From positions 1,736,001-1,800,000 of the forward strand of contig JAXBDG010000007.1 of NCBI GenBank assembly GCA_036320915.1: a stretch of DNA of 64,000 nucleotides. The letters run 5' to 3'. A program made the translations under genes and the position numbers. This DNA comes from Linnemannia elongata (lineage: Eukaryota > Mortierellomycota > Mortierellomycetes > Mortierellales > Mortierellaceae). The stretch's first letter is position 1. Every line of letters begins with the position of its first letter. The notes below the pieces were generated by a model. That model was not told where the DNA came from and did no database searches. It saw nothing but the letters and a program-made list of their open reading frames with translations. Below are positions 34,432 through 46,788 of this stretch, piece by piece.

Positions 34432-36711
34432 ATGGTGCAATCATTCCCAAGAGGTCTTGAGGTGACAGCGGTGTGCGCCAAGGACTTGGCAAAGCGGAAA
34501 CTGATTGGGACACAAGGCATGTACAAACCTTCTTCATGTTTGATTATCCAACCTTCAGGGGATGAGTTCGCGTTTCGAGCAGCTAGGAAAGAGTCTTCTG
34601 AGGTTCTTGCTAGAGCTTGAGGGAAACGTCGACCCTAGAAAAACAAAAGGAGAATGAATGAATGAGAAAACGACAGAGGTGACATTGCTAACATTCCAAA
34701 AGAACTCCATTCCATTTCTCTCCTCGGCTTTCTTTGTCCATGTAGACCCGTACCTGGCGTTTTACATTCAGAAACGAACAAAGTTCACCTGGGTCGCCAT
34801 AAAAGGAGGCGTCAAACCAGAGTGGAACCAAACGGTAACTGAGTTTTTTTGCGCAGGGGGTTTCTCGCTGAAACCGTTTCTTCAGCCCCTTTCTTTCATT
34901 GTGCGCCAATGGTGGTTACCAAACTGGCTGACTGGCTGACTGGCTGGCATGCATGCATGCATGCAACAGGATGTTTCCTTCTAACCACAAAGTTGTTTTT
35001 TTCTTGTCACTTGGGGGGGGCTATAGATAAAATTCAACCAAATCCATGATAGCAACTCTCCGGGATCCACAACTCTGACGGTGTCCTGTGTGCACAAGAA
35101 GACGGGAGTCAAGCTGGGCCATACCGACGGCCTGATTGGCAAGTGCGAGATTGACCTTAAGAACACCCTCTTCGTCTCGCAAAGCGGCGTCATCGATGGT
35201 ACATACGGTTCATTGTCAAACTCTGACCTCCTCCTCCTCCCCGCAGCTCTTGTTTCTTTTTTTTTTTTTTTTTTTTTTTTTGCGCTCGGTTCAATAATTG
35301 GTTTCATGGAACTCCTCTTATTACTTTTGACAGTTTGACACACCTTTGGAGAATGCTTGTTTGTATCCCTAACTCGTTTCAATCTGATTTATCTCATCGC
35401 TGCGGAAAAACCTATAGGATGGTACCAACTGATGCATGATGGCAAGGAGGCCGGGAAAGTCCAGCTCAGGATTACATTATGCGAACCCTCTGTAAGTAAA
35501 TGCCCCTCTATGTCTCTTGTTGTTCCAATCCTGCATTCATGTGGTTTGCATTGTTTGCCTTTTGGACAACTTTTTTTTCCCCTTTGGGCGGAGCAATTGC
35601 AATGGATCGGTGTTGGTGGGTGGTGAGAGTGTACTTTGCGAGGCGCAATAAAAGGGAGATGGAGGGACGGAGGGAAGAAGGGACAGGGTGTGCATGGATC
35701 CACACTTGATTCGATCGACTTTTGGGCTTGGTGCAAAGGTTTTTTTTAGCGCGGGTGAGAAGCGGACTTCAACATCTCCATCTCCCTTCTTCCTTCACGC
35801 CGCCCGCCGCTTTCAAAAGGACCATTGATGACTGACCAACTGAGCCATTCTTACTTCCTTTCTATCCTTCTTTCTCCCTTTTTCCTTGCTCGCCATAATA
35901 CAAAAACCTATTACAGGCTGAAGAGGACGAGTCCGAAGAGAAGCCAATTCGACTCGACCCAAAGAAATCTCGACTTGACAAGAGGACCGACAAAAAGACT
36001 CTCTCTACAAAAGCCTCCGCGCCCTCCTTGTCCACATCCAAGAGCAACAGGATTAACAACGCATCGTCATCACTCGAATCCGCCCCCTCCTCTTCGTCAT
36101 CATCCAACAACAACAACAACTACAAACAAGAAGTCCCTGATCAGCCAGGGTCTATCCAACGGAACGGCAGTCAACTGAGTCGAACTCGATCCATGCAGGA
36201 CCTCAAGGAACGCAAGCAAACGATCCGGTTCAAGGAACCCAACATGCGCAGAATGGGCTCCCGGTCGTTGGAAGAGGTCCGGGACTCAACAGTGACACCC
36301 TTGGGCAACAACTCTTCCTCCGATGGCGACTCTTTTCAGATGACTGAGAATACAGACGACGAGCAGCGGAGCATCAGCAGCCCGAAACAAACCTTTACCT
36401 TACAGGACAGTGAGGGAAACATCAACCCGTTGAATGTTCTAATTGCGCCCTTTGACCCGAGCTGGCTGGAGCCTACGCCGCCCATCTTGCGACGAGCTCT
36501 CTCTGCGCAGTATTATTATGACGACCTCCATACACAGATGGCGACCAACCCGCGCGATCTCTTCCCACGCCCTCAGTCGCAGCAAGGGCACATTGGATTC
36601 CCCTCGGGGCAGCAGCCACATTATATGTCTAATGGCCATCAGAACTTTCAATCATTTGGACAGGGATACAATGGTAACTTTGATCAGCCTCAGCAGCAGC
36701 AACAGCAATAT

Positions 36712-36763
<52 letters not shown>

Positions 36764-39700
36764 CACAACAACCTTTTGGTGCTGGAGTGTTGCAACAGCC
36801 CAGCCGACAGGGAACCAACATGCCGACCCCTCCTCTCCAGAACTGGCCGTCCCAGCCGACACAACAGCAACAACAGACGCCCTATCAGCCTCACACGGTC
36901 TTCCAACCACGACAGTCGCGCAACAAGATGTTTGACGTGAGTGGGCAATCCAAGCATGCCTCCCTCCCTGCTCGATACCAGATGCCCGCCAGTCATATGC
37001 AGCATTTCCAAAACATCGACCCCACCACTGCTGGACATATCTCGACTCAGGGCGGTAGCCATGGCCATGGTGGAATGGCCATGACATCGATGGCAGACCA
37101 AACCTCTCAGACTCTGTACAGTCAACCGATCGTTACCCAGATGCCCACATTGGGACCAGCGGCGGGCTACTTGCCTGACACGTATTCTCATGAACACCAG
37201 CGAGCATTGTCGAATCAGTTGGGTCAGCCTTTACCCCCACTGGCCATGCCAACCCATCCAACCCTCGGACCCGACCCTCGTCTTAATAACAACAGCAATA
37301 ATAGTGCCTACGGGATGCAAGGCGCTATTCCTGATGCTGAGCGACCAGAGCGGCCTGTTACCCGGAACACGTTTTATACCAACCAATCCCCCGCTACCAC
37401 AGCCGTCATGACCAAAAACAATAACGGCAATAATGGACCAGGGACAAGTCAACCGATTTTCTATGCATCACCTACACCTCAGGAGCAAAACTATGCGATT
37501 GGACGAGGCGGAGGACAGCACTCTCAACAATCGTCAATGACCTACAACCACGGAAGAACCACCTCCTTGGACGGAACTTCCGAGTCCTTCAGCACCATGC
37601 TCAAGTCACCTGCAGTCCCCATCCCTGCTAAGATTCCTGTCCGAGCCAAGGATGCGATCTTTGCACAGTACACACCTCGATCGGTCGCATGGGATGGCAA
37701 GGACATTCAGGATTCTCTCCACGATGTTGTGGGACGGCGGATCCTGTCTCGTTATATGCTTGGAACGAATCGTGAGAGGAACGTCCGTGAGGGGTTCTAT
37801 ATCAAGGAGAGGAGCCCCTTGTTTGCAGACAGCAAAACTATCCATCAGCGCCAACAGCAGCAGCAGAGGAGAACTAACCAACAGCAACGTCCACCCCAAC
37901 CTCTGCGACAGAATACGATGCAGCAGGAAGGCAATGACCGTGTGATTCTCAAGTACATGCGTTCGAAGCGCGAGTGGGAGATTGACTGCGCCATGATGCG
38001 ATACCTCACGTGCCAGAATCCCGAGGCCAAGTTGGAGAGTCAGTACCTGGACTACCCGCAACCGCAACAGCACTGCCAAATCGTCAACCCGTTCGTGGCA
38101 GGACTCTATGAGACGTTTAACCACCCTCTCGGGACCGACTATGAGCATCGGTTCTTGTCTGTTGTGCAATGGTACCCCGAGACGCTTCTGGACTGCATCA
38201 ACGACAGGACAGCGTCTGGAGGAGGGTTGGAAGTGACACTCCCTGTTGTGCGGTCGTTGATTGAGTGTGTCGAGTGGATCCATTCTCGGAAGATCTGTCA
38301 CCTCAACATCAAACCGACCAACTTTGTCCGCGACCCCTATGCGTCGTCGTCGATGAGTCTGTTGAGGGGTTCTGGGTGGAAGTTGATTGACTTTGAGGCG
38401 GCACGAGTGATTGGTGAGGAGATTGTGGGCCGATGCACGTTCTCATATGCGGCGCCTGAGATTCTGGAAGGTCATTCGACGGCGACGGCGGTGCGCGCGA
38501 GGGGGTCGTTGGATATCTGGTCGTTGGGCTTGGTGATTTACGAGTTTTTGACTGACCAGCCACTTTTCCAGACGGATGAACAGGCCAAGGAAAGACTGCT
38601 CGTTTCGGGTGGCGGTACAGGAAGAGGGGTGCAGCAGGTTCGATACTATGACAGCAAGCATATCGACAACGCGTACCACCCACTTTTGGACGCCATGCTG
38701 ACCAGGGATCCCGAGAGACGATTGACGGCTTCTCAGATCTTGAACATGGATCTCTTCAAGACCCCAATTTCGCCTCGACCCGTCCCACAGGACCAATTGC
38801 TCCGCAACAACAATATCCAGTCGCTTCGGGATCTCAAGGAGACACGGTTGTGTAATCTCCGGGGCGGATACATGTCTGGTGGGTCTAGTCATGGAGGAAG
38901 CGAGAGCGGAATGAACGGTCATGGTGGTTCTGGAGATCAACATCAGCTTCTGGAGGGGATCGGACGGATTCTGGATTCGCCTTTTGACCAAGTACCCCGG
39001 CTGTTTATGCTGCTCCCTCCGATGACGCATGACCTGGATCCTACTCAACCGTTCATGGCGACCAACTTGTTCCAGAACAAGGGCAGGATGCGTCTGGTCC
39101 TGCTCTGTGAGGGACTGAGCGGGTACGGCGAGGATGCCCATGTGACGGATCATCGTGGGTACGTCCTTCATGACCCCACGGCGTTTGTCCAGGATGTCGG
39201 CAAACTGTTGTTATACCTTGTCGCGGTCGCAGGAACCAACAACCCCGGATATGAGACTCCGGGATTGGACAAGCCCCTGACATCGACAGGAACTCCTTTG
39301 GACAACTGTCAACGGTGGTACCCCTCCCTTCGATCGTACTATGAGATCTTGCAGTCGGCAATTCAGAGGCAACTTGGTGGATCTGCGCCTTCGTTGAATG
39401 AGTTGCGGTCTCTCCGTGGTCCTACACTCAAGAGCCTCGAGAGCTGGTTGGCACGCCTTGTCCGGAAACAGAGCCAAATCCAACAACCACTCTCAACGAA
39501 TATTCGGCGTCAACCATCAACAGTCGCTCCAAGCGACACGATCAGCCACGCAGGACTACCACTCGGCGGCAGTGGATACGACGACCTCTCAGATCATCTG
39601 GAGGAATTGGGGTTGAAGGATATTTTGCCTCCTGAGGTTCCTGAAGTGACGGGCCCGGGAGGTGGATTGGGGTACGGAGGGTTATACAAGATGCCTGTGG

Positions 39701-39819
39701 GGACTTGTGGAGACCGATGGATCTGTCGTGGATGTGTGACGAAGCAGATGACTATGGCTGCTGAGGCCAAGTGTGCTAGCCCTGTGGGAGGACATGGACA
39801 TGTTCGACGCGGGTCGTAG
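34432..39819 (+). CDS. C2-domain pseudokinase, large and disordered
   Basis: Five exons (34432-34516, 34746-34834, 35027-35198, 35418-35491, 35917-39819) encode 1440 residues. Residues 1-140 form a C2 domain (GLEVTAVCAKDLAK ... TQDPYLAFYI ... KPEWNQT ... GWYQL), so lipid or membrane binding is likely. A long disordered part follows with a polyGln run (about 398-426). Residues about 720-1090 are a protein-kinase fold. It keeps the VILK Lys819, Asp965 in a DFE motif, AAPE, the helix-F SLDIWSLG and a distal Arg. The catalytic loop reads HLNIKPTN (935-942), with Asn937 in place of the catalytic Asp; no GxGxxG loop is seen, and the N-lobe carries a Gln-rich insert. It is therefore predicted catalytically dead and probably a scaffold. 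The C-terminus ends in a Cys-containing patch (CGDRWICRGC). Intron 1 uses a GC donor. The biological role is unknown. Confidence 0.85.
34517..34745 (+). other. GC-AG intron 1 of the C2-pseudokinase gene
   Basis: The exon ends CACAAG and the intron starts GCATGT and ends ATGTAG. Only this pair restores the C2 motif TQ-DPYLAFYI in phase 1. No usable GT donor is nearby in the right phase. Confidence 0.75.
34923..34966 (+). repeat. Octamer and GCAT tandem repeats in intron 2
   Basis: About three copies of GGCTGACT/GGCTGGCA-type units run straight into four GCAT units, all within intron 2 of the C2-pseudokinase gene. Confidence 0.85.
35257..35281 (+). repeat. T25 homopolymer in intron 3 of the C2-pseudokinase gene
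   Basis: Unbroken run of 25 T within intron 3 (35199-35417). Confidence 0.95.
36690..36768 (+). repeat. CAG/CAA repeat encoding polyGln
   Basis: A near-perfect CAR triplet array inside exon 5 of the C2-pseudokinase gene gives a glutamine run of about 25 residues with one Tyr break. Confidence 0.9.
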
Positions 39820-40105
39820 AAGCTTTTTATGATAGATAGTAGATACTTGGCGTTTTTTTGCCAGACTACAATTTTGATATGATACCATTACACATTACCC
39901 ACGCCTATTTACTTATACCATACAAGACCTCACAATTAAAAAGACCTTGAAGTCATCATGAAATGACGCGTTTGATGCATAGATTCCGCATGAAAAAAAA
40001 AACGCTGCACGAATGACCGGGACCATGGCGCATGTTTTGTTGTCCTTCCCCTGCCAAATTTGTTAGTGTAAACTGACATGCATCCAGACAGGTACAGGCG
40101 CCGTG

Positions 40106-40130
40106 AAAAAAAAAAAAAAAAAAAAAAAAA
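40106..40130 (+). repeat. A25 homopolymer
   Basis: Unbroken A run downstream of the C2-pseudokinase gene. Confidence 0.95.
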
Positions 40131-41593
40131 GATGCATAGATGTTTAGATTTCAAAAATGAATACAATCGGATAAAGTTCTCTTCTCGGATGTTTATGTTT
40201 TTCTCTGTTTTATTTGAGAGTCAATTGATTGAGTATGGACAGGTAGGTGTCTGTGGCCAGGTGGGTGCCACGCCGCGCCACGTTTTGTTTAAAAAAAAAT
40301 CATGGGCCCTAGATCTGTGTACAGTACATGGGCCGTTTTGAAAAAATAAAGGGAGGCACGCGAATGGTAGGTCGTTGTTGCTATATAGGGTCGATTGGGG
40401 AAAGGGGCACAAGAGTGGGGGGTCCCATGGTCGGGCCCACGAGAACAAAAAAAAAAAAATCCGTGAAGGTGGGTGGCGCACGGTTGCATGCAGATAAAAT
40501 CTCCCTTTCGCTTTTTCTCCATCTCATCTCTTTTTTCTTGAATGCTTGTGTGTGCGAGGACAAATAGGCACAAGAGACAGGGTTTTTCCTGCACCACACG
40601 CATCCCGCGTGTTTGTTGTTTGTTTGCGATGATGAACCATGGGAAGAGAAGTGGAGAGAAAGGGGAGGAATGGGCGGTCGCTTCTTAACTTGTCGTCTCA
40701 TTCTTTGTTATTCTTTTTCTTTCCTTCCTCCACTTTCTGTTCCCTCCCCTCCCCTTCGTATTCTTCGTCCCTTTCCTAAACTCTCTCGCTGTCTCTGCAA
40801 CTACTCGTCCCACCTTGTGTTCCCTTCCTTTCTCCAACCTGCATACCACCTTCTCTTCTTCCCTGCCACTTTTTTATGTTTTCTCCACCTTCCCTTCTCC
40901 CTCGTCCTCTCTCGGTCCCTTCCGCCTGTTGTCTCTTATGCAGCAGTCCATCCCACCCTGTTTTTTTTTCTCACAGAAAAAAAAAAAAAAAAAAAAAGAG
41001 GGCCAAAAGAGAGAAGGGAAGTGGGGGACCAGGCACCCAAAAAAGAAAACTTTGTTTTTTTTGTTACAAGGGTCACCACATTTCTCTGTCCCTTTTTCTT
41101 CCTTCCTTCCTTCCGTCTGTCTCTTGTCTTTCTTTCTCCAAACTCTCTCGCAGAAAGCGGGAAAACGCAACAACATCATCACTAAACATGCACATCAAAA
41201 AAAAGCAAAGCGCACGAAAAAAACAGAAAAAAATCCTTGGTGCTCTCTCCACAAAACACTCACAGGGAAGATGGAGAACGGAAGGGGGAAACGCACAAAC
41301 AAACAAACAAACAAAAAAAAAGCGAAAAAGCAAAACAAAAAACAATCACAGGAAAGAGAGGAGAAAATAGACCATTGCAGGGGGTTTTTTATTTTATTTT
41401 TTTGCTGTGGGAGGGAAAGAGGAAGATGGGAGTGAGACATAACAGGCAGAAAGGGGAGGGGGGGGTTCGAGGGGTTTGAAAAAGAGCGCACAGAGGAACG
41501 CAACGTGGTTTTTGTCAGTTGTGAAGGAAGGAGTTGTTGCGATTTGCGTATAAAGAAAGGGTTCAATTGAAAGAGGTGGGCGGAAGGAGAAAT

Positions 41594-41617
41594 AAAAAAA
41601 AAAAAAAAAAAAAAAAA
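41594..41617 (+). repeat. A24 homopolymer
   Basis: Unbroken A run in the gene-poor region upstream of the RING gene. Confidence 0.95.
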
Positions 41618-44581
41618 GGCTAGCGGCTGAGCGTTCTTTTTCGTAACGTTCGTCAGGACGGACCCTCTCTTCCTCCTCCGCATCTTTCTCGAGGAATTGA
41701 GCCCTCCTTGTTTACAAAGAGGGAAGAAGAAAGATAGCGTAAACAACAAGAAGAAGGGACCCCGGAGGTGAAAGGACAAAAGGAGGCAAAGGGACTGAGG
41801 ACACGGATGCAGCTCTTCTCCTTCCTTTTCTCTTTCCCTCTCTCTCCCGCCTCCTTTCCTCTTTTTTCTCTCTTTCCCAGCTCACATACGTCGATGGCGT
41901 GGTCGTCCTAGTTGTCTCCAGCATGCAGGGGTAGGGGGATGATGGTGGAGCAAATATAAAGTAAAAGGAGAGAACGACGTCTCTCTCTTTGAGCTTTTCC
42001 TTGTCCTCCTTTCCCGCGGCCATCTCGCCCTCTCCTTTTCTCTCCTCTCCACTTCCTTCCCCCTACTTGACCATTGCCCCTGCCTCTCTGTCCCCTTCGC
42101 GTGATTTATTGACAGTGGAGAAGAGAGTGTGCAAGCAAGCACTCAGATAGTCAAGAGACGTTTTTTTCAGGCGTAAATAAAGTATGTGGAGACCCTATCT
42201 GTTTATGTTCGTCCTGTCAATACAATGGCGAGCCAAACCAGCCTGACCTACCGCATGGCTTTCAGGGGGAAGGGTGAAGTGAAAGGACGAATGACCCTTT
42301 TTTTGCCGTTGTCAAACTTGATCATAGTTCTACTTTTTCATCCCTCTTTCTTTCCCTCTTTCTCTTTTCGATCGGGTCCAAAGGAAGGCGACAGATAAAA
42401 CGAGGGATGGGATGCTCGCGTTGTCTTTTTTTTTTCTTTGTCCCAATTGCTATGCAAGAGAGAGTTTCGTAACCAAGGACGACTCATGGACAAACGACAG
42501 GAGAAAAAAAATTAGGCAATTGAAAGGGACCCGTTATTTTTTTATGCACGATCAAGGCAGGATCCAAGAAGGGGCACGATCGAGAAGGAAAAAAACAAGG
42601 CAGGATCGAGAATTGAGAAAGGAAGGGAAGGGAAAGGAAGGAAGGAAGAAAACAACGAATGGACAAAATTGAGAAAAGGGAAGCAAGGATAGCAATTGAG
42701 AACAAAAAAGACGACGATGATGATGATCATGATAGCCAGGATAACTATAATTCACAAGGATGGGACCCAAAAAAGATGCACAGAAAGTGAATGAGCAGCA
42801 GTCGGAAGTATGGTTGTCAATTGACTAGGATGGTAATTCGTAAATGCATCCAAGAATAACAATAGTAATAATAAAGAGACCCATGGCCCATGGGTCCCCA
42901 ATTGTCCGCTCTGTCGATTCGATGGTATTGTATTGTCCGTTATTGTGTTGTTGTTATTGATGGCAATGAGCAACGATAGAGGCAGTCAATTCAAACAAGT
43001 TGAACCGCATCCGACCATTCGTCTCTCTCGCTCTCTCTCTCTCTCTCTCCTCTCTGTCTCTCTAGCCTCTACTTCAAGTTTGTTGCTCTTCATCGCTCCC
43101 TTTGTCCTCTCTTCAATTGAAATAAAAAAAAAGAAAGTTTTCTCCTCTCTCCTCTCTTCTCTTTTTTCTTCTTCTTTTGTCCCTGGTCCTCTTTGTCCCT
43201 TTCTTCTTTACTCCTCCTACTCCTCACTTACCATCTCTTACATCCATCTCTTTTATTCCTTTCCATTGACCCATTCACCTTCACTACACCCTCTTATATT
43301 TGCTACGCCCCTTTCTGACCATCTCTTACTTCAACATCATCCTCTCCTCTTCATCACTCTGATTCATTTAACGCCAATAAACCCTTTTTACGCACTTACT
43401 CTCATTACACTCACACTTGTTATTACCCTGTTACTGACTCCCACACTCACTTTACTCACTTGTACCTTTACACCCCTTCCCTCTCCCTCCGTTGTACGTT
43501 TTCCGTGTACATCTCCTTTGTACGTTCCTTTGTTTTCCCTATCTCTCTTCTTTTTTCTCACTTCCGACCCCCCTTGGTTGAACCCTGCCACCCAGCAACC
43601 AATCAACTAAACCTCTGATATTCCTACCTTTACTCTCGGCCCTTGCCTTCCTACTCTTTTGACTTGCATAAGTTTCGTAGCAACGTTAATCGATACAGAA
43701 AGACAAAGCGACAAAGAACATAGAAAAACGTAACGACCGTCGATCTTCTCCCTTTTGCCAACCCCTTTCCTTTGATCTGCCAGTTCCCCTTCTCCAGCCT
43801 TTTTTGTTACTTTGTCTCGTTTTTAAAAAAGCGCGGTCCCTCGGGCTCACCTCTCTTCCCCTTTCCCTTTTCCCTTTTTTTTCTATTTCCCCCTCTCTCT
43901 CCCTCTCCATCTCCTTCGTTCCCTTCTTCCTTTTCCCGCTCTTCCCTTCAACTTTTCCCCTCACTCCTCCAGCCCATTCCTCCACAAAGGTAATATACAA
44001 CCGTCCGTCCGCGATCGCTGTGCCTTTACATCAAAATATTTGCTCCGCTTCTGTTCAGGAACAGCAGTCTCAGCCCAATCCTCCTTGCCACAATATGTTA
44101 AAGACATGGAACCAACAACATCACCAACATCAACAACAGAGAGAGTGTAATAGATCCTGTCCTCCCTCCCTCCCCTCTCTCTCTTATCTAATCCACACAC
44201 CCATACATCTTACCATCAAGCGAGCATTGGTTGTTGGGGAAAGATAAAAAAAAACACGCCAAAAAACTCAAACAACGACACACTCTCGCTTCATATGTTA
44301 CCCTCCGGGAAAAAAATCGAAGCATTGGGAAGGAAAGAGAGCAAAAAGAGACATAGCATTGATCGTGTGAGCTCCAAAAAAACAACAACAACACAACAGC
44401 AAGGAATGACTGGCAACAGCAGCAACAGCAACAACAACAGTTCTTGCTCCCTTCCCGTTTGCTCAATCCTTTCTCCCATCCTCCCTTCCCGAGCATAAAA
44501 CCAAAAAAAGAAGAAAGTATCTGCACCACAAAGGGCAATGGTCTAACCTATCTCGTTGCGTTTACTATTTTCAGTAGGAGG

Positions 44582-46788
44582 ATGAATCATATTCAATTGC
44601 TTGATCCTCCCTGTGTTGCCTCGCCACAGAGTCGGAGGCTGGCACAGACGTCGACAGGTCTGTCGAACCACACATGTCCAACGGTCGGAGCGGTCTCTGC
44701 GACGACATCATCAACAGTGCCAACAACAACAATGCTCAAGCCTCAGCCAGAGACCATTGTGCCCGATTGTGCTATCTGCCTTGACAACATTCGACCCAAA
44801 CACCATGCCAAGGCCATCCTTGCTTGCCGCCACGAGTTTCATCTCTCCTGTATCTCGTACGTATAATGTCATTGGCCAAAATTGTCTCCGCATCATTGAA
44901 CCATTGGTTGAAAACAATAATTGCAAACCAAGGAAAAAAAATGAAGGATAGATGGTGAGATGGTCAAGTGGAAAGGCAAGGCGAGTCAAGGAGATAGATG
45001 ATCTACCCATCCTTGGTCCTTCCTTACCTCACGTTGTTTACTCCTACTCCACCATCTCTTCATTTTAAATTAATATGTGCTGCATGTATCCACGCCACGC
45101 GCGCAACCAAAACCACCAACAAAACACAACAAAAACAAAAATGAAAAACCACATCCGCTAGGGCGTTTGCATGGAGAGCATGGGTGGGGATGTCTTGACA
45201 TGCATGGGCTATTCGCCCTTTCGCTTTTCATTCCCCCCATTCTTGTTATTGCCATTTTGTTTATTTGTTTTGTTTTCTTTCCTCGAGGACACACGAGACT
45301 CCATATCATCGTTGTGAGTGTGGGTGACGAAGGGATAGACAGTGTTGACAGAACCACAGTTTAGTGCAACACAAAGACTAACACGCTAGTCTTCATTCCT
45401 CGCTCTCTATTTGCTACTGGGGGTATGTGCATCTTGATAGGATGGCATTTACGATGGGAAAAGAGATGATCTGCCCACTTTGCCGCTTCCTTCACAAGGA
45501 CCAGCCCTTCATGGGTCCCGAAGAAGTGAGCGGTAAGCAGCCCATAACATCCTCAACAGGTGTCGTGGCAGCAGCAGCAGCAGTTGCAGCAGCAGCATCA
45601 ATTGCTTCAACCCAGACAGCAACAGCAAACTCTACAACTGTCAGTAACAATGGACGGAATCGCCATCGTAACAACAGTATCCATTTGCAACACAATCTTT
45701 CCAATCTCATGCACCACCAGCAACGCAGGCGGTCGACTTATGACCTCCGGCGAGCATCCGTCACATCTCTTTCCTCTCCTTCCCCACCTCCTTCTCCTGC
45801 ACCAGTAACAACGCCGGTTCAGGATAGTCCCGACAGCGAAGAGAGCTCTATCCTCTCAAGGGTGCCGTTCTTTGGTGCTGCAAGTCACACTCCACAACCA
45901 CAACCGCAACCAGAACAACAACCGCCGTCAACCCCTTCTTCGTCTACTACCCCTTCCTCGACTCCCTCATTACAGCCCCATGCATACCTCAACACGTCGA
46001 CGTGGTTTATGCTTTACGGGATGCCATTCTCGGTTGCAATGCTGTTCTTGGCATTTATTCTTGGTCAGGTCGAGACTATGTGGTCCAAAGTGTCGTGTCT
46101 GATTGGATCTGCGATCTGCTACATGGTTTGCTGGGCGTTGGCAGTGGGATTTGTCCTGCCAGCGCACGAATGTCCTGCTAGCCAACATTCTTACCCTGAA
46201 GATCTCGCTTCGAGCACAGCAACTGCAACAGCAACTGCAGCATCAGCGGCTGTTAGTGCGAGTGGCGTGAGTTCAAATTCAGGCACAGGCTCATTTGCGA
46301 GCCCTGTGATGAACGCGGTTTCTGGTTCATTTCCCCGTTCACCCGTCTCTGTTTCAGTCACTCCGACGATCCCTTCTTCGATGGCCTTTGAGTTTGAACT
46401 GGCCTCCGACTTGGGCCTGGACACCTCTTCACCTCATCCTCCTTCTCGCTCGAACTCTGCATCTACATACCCCTTCCAATACATTTACCAGATCCGAGAG
46501 CGACAGCAGCAGCAACAGAGCCAGCAACAACAACAGCAACAACAACAACAACAACAGCAACAGCAACACCAGCAGCAGCAACAGCAACGACAGAACGAGT
46601 CGGGGCTGGAGCGGAGGGAGGAGGAAGTGCTGGTGTCGTCGTTGACGATGTTTTCGTGGTTGAACCCTGGTGCGAGCAGTCTGTCGCGGTGGATGATGAC
46701 AAGCCAGTATGGAAGGGACCTGCGGAGGCGGATATCAGATCTTGCGGATATTCTCGATGACTACTCAGAGTCGTTTGGGGGTTGGTGA
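44582..46788 (+). CDS. Membrane RING-H2 finger protein, probable E3 ubiquitin ligase
   Basis: Two exons, 44582-44856 and 45441-46788, join in phase 2 and encode 540 residues. The 584-nt intron splits the RING finger. The first half gives CAIC (Cys63, Cys66) and ACRHEFHLSC, and the second gives CPLC, together a C3H2C3 RING-H2 pattern that binds two zinc ions and recruits an E2. Two hydrophobic segments lie at about residues 280-300 (WFMLYGMPFSVAMLFLAF) and 307-330 (CLIGSAICYMVCWALAVGF), so it is predicted to be a double-pass membrane protein with both ends on one side. Ala, Ser/Pro and polyGln runs (about 448-476) surround them. Substrate and compartment are unknown. The 5' end is uncertain: the frame is open upstream through an apparent acceptor at 44573-44574. 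Confidence 0.8.

Larger units (their letters stand above)
39820..44581. other. 4.8-kb gene-poor region upstream of the RING gene
   Basis: No supportable gene on either strand. It is dominated by low-complexity DNA: A25 (40106-40130), A21 (40977-40997), A24 (41594-41617), a TC repeat near 43020-43050, and long CT-rich runs at 40720-40960, 41810-42080 and 43020-43970. The last 1.5 kb is probably the promoter and a spliced 5' UTR of the RING gene, since a TTTTCAG acceptor lies just before ATG 44582. A Gln-rich frame at about 44400-44520 could be an upstream coding exon, but I found no phase-compatible donor. Confidence 0.5.

Noticed and set aside
39700..39819. Zinc finger at the C-terminus of the pseudokinase
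   Set aside because: Only a few Cys (CGDRWICRGC) are present, too few and too irregular for a recognised finger.
42933..43610. 225-codon frame in the gene-poor region
   Set aside because: Pyrimidine-tract translation with no motif and no splice context.
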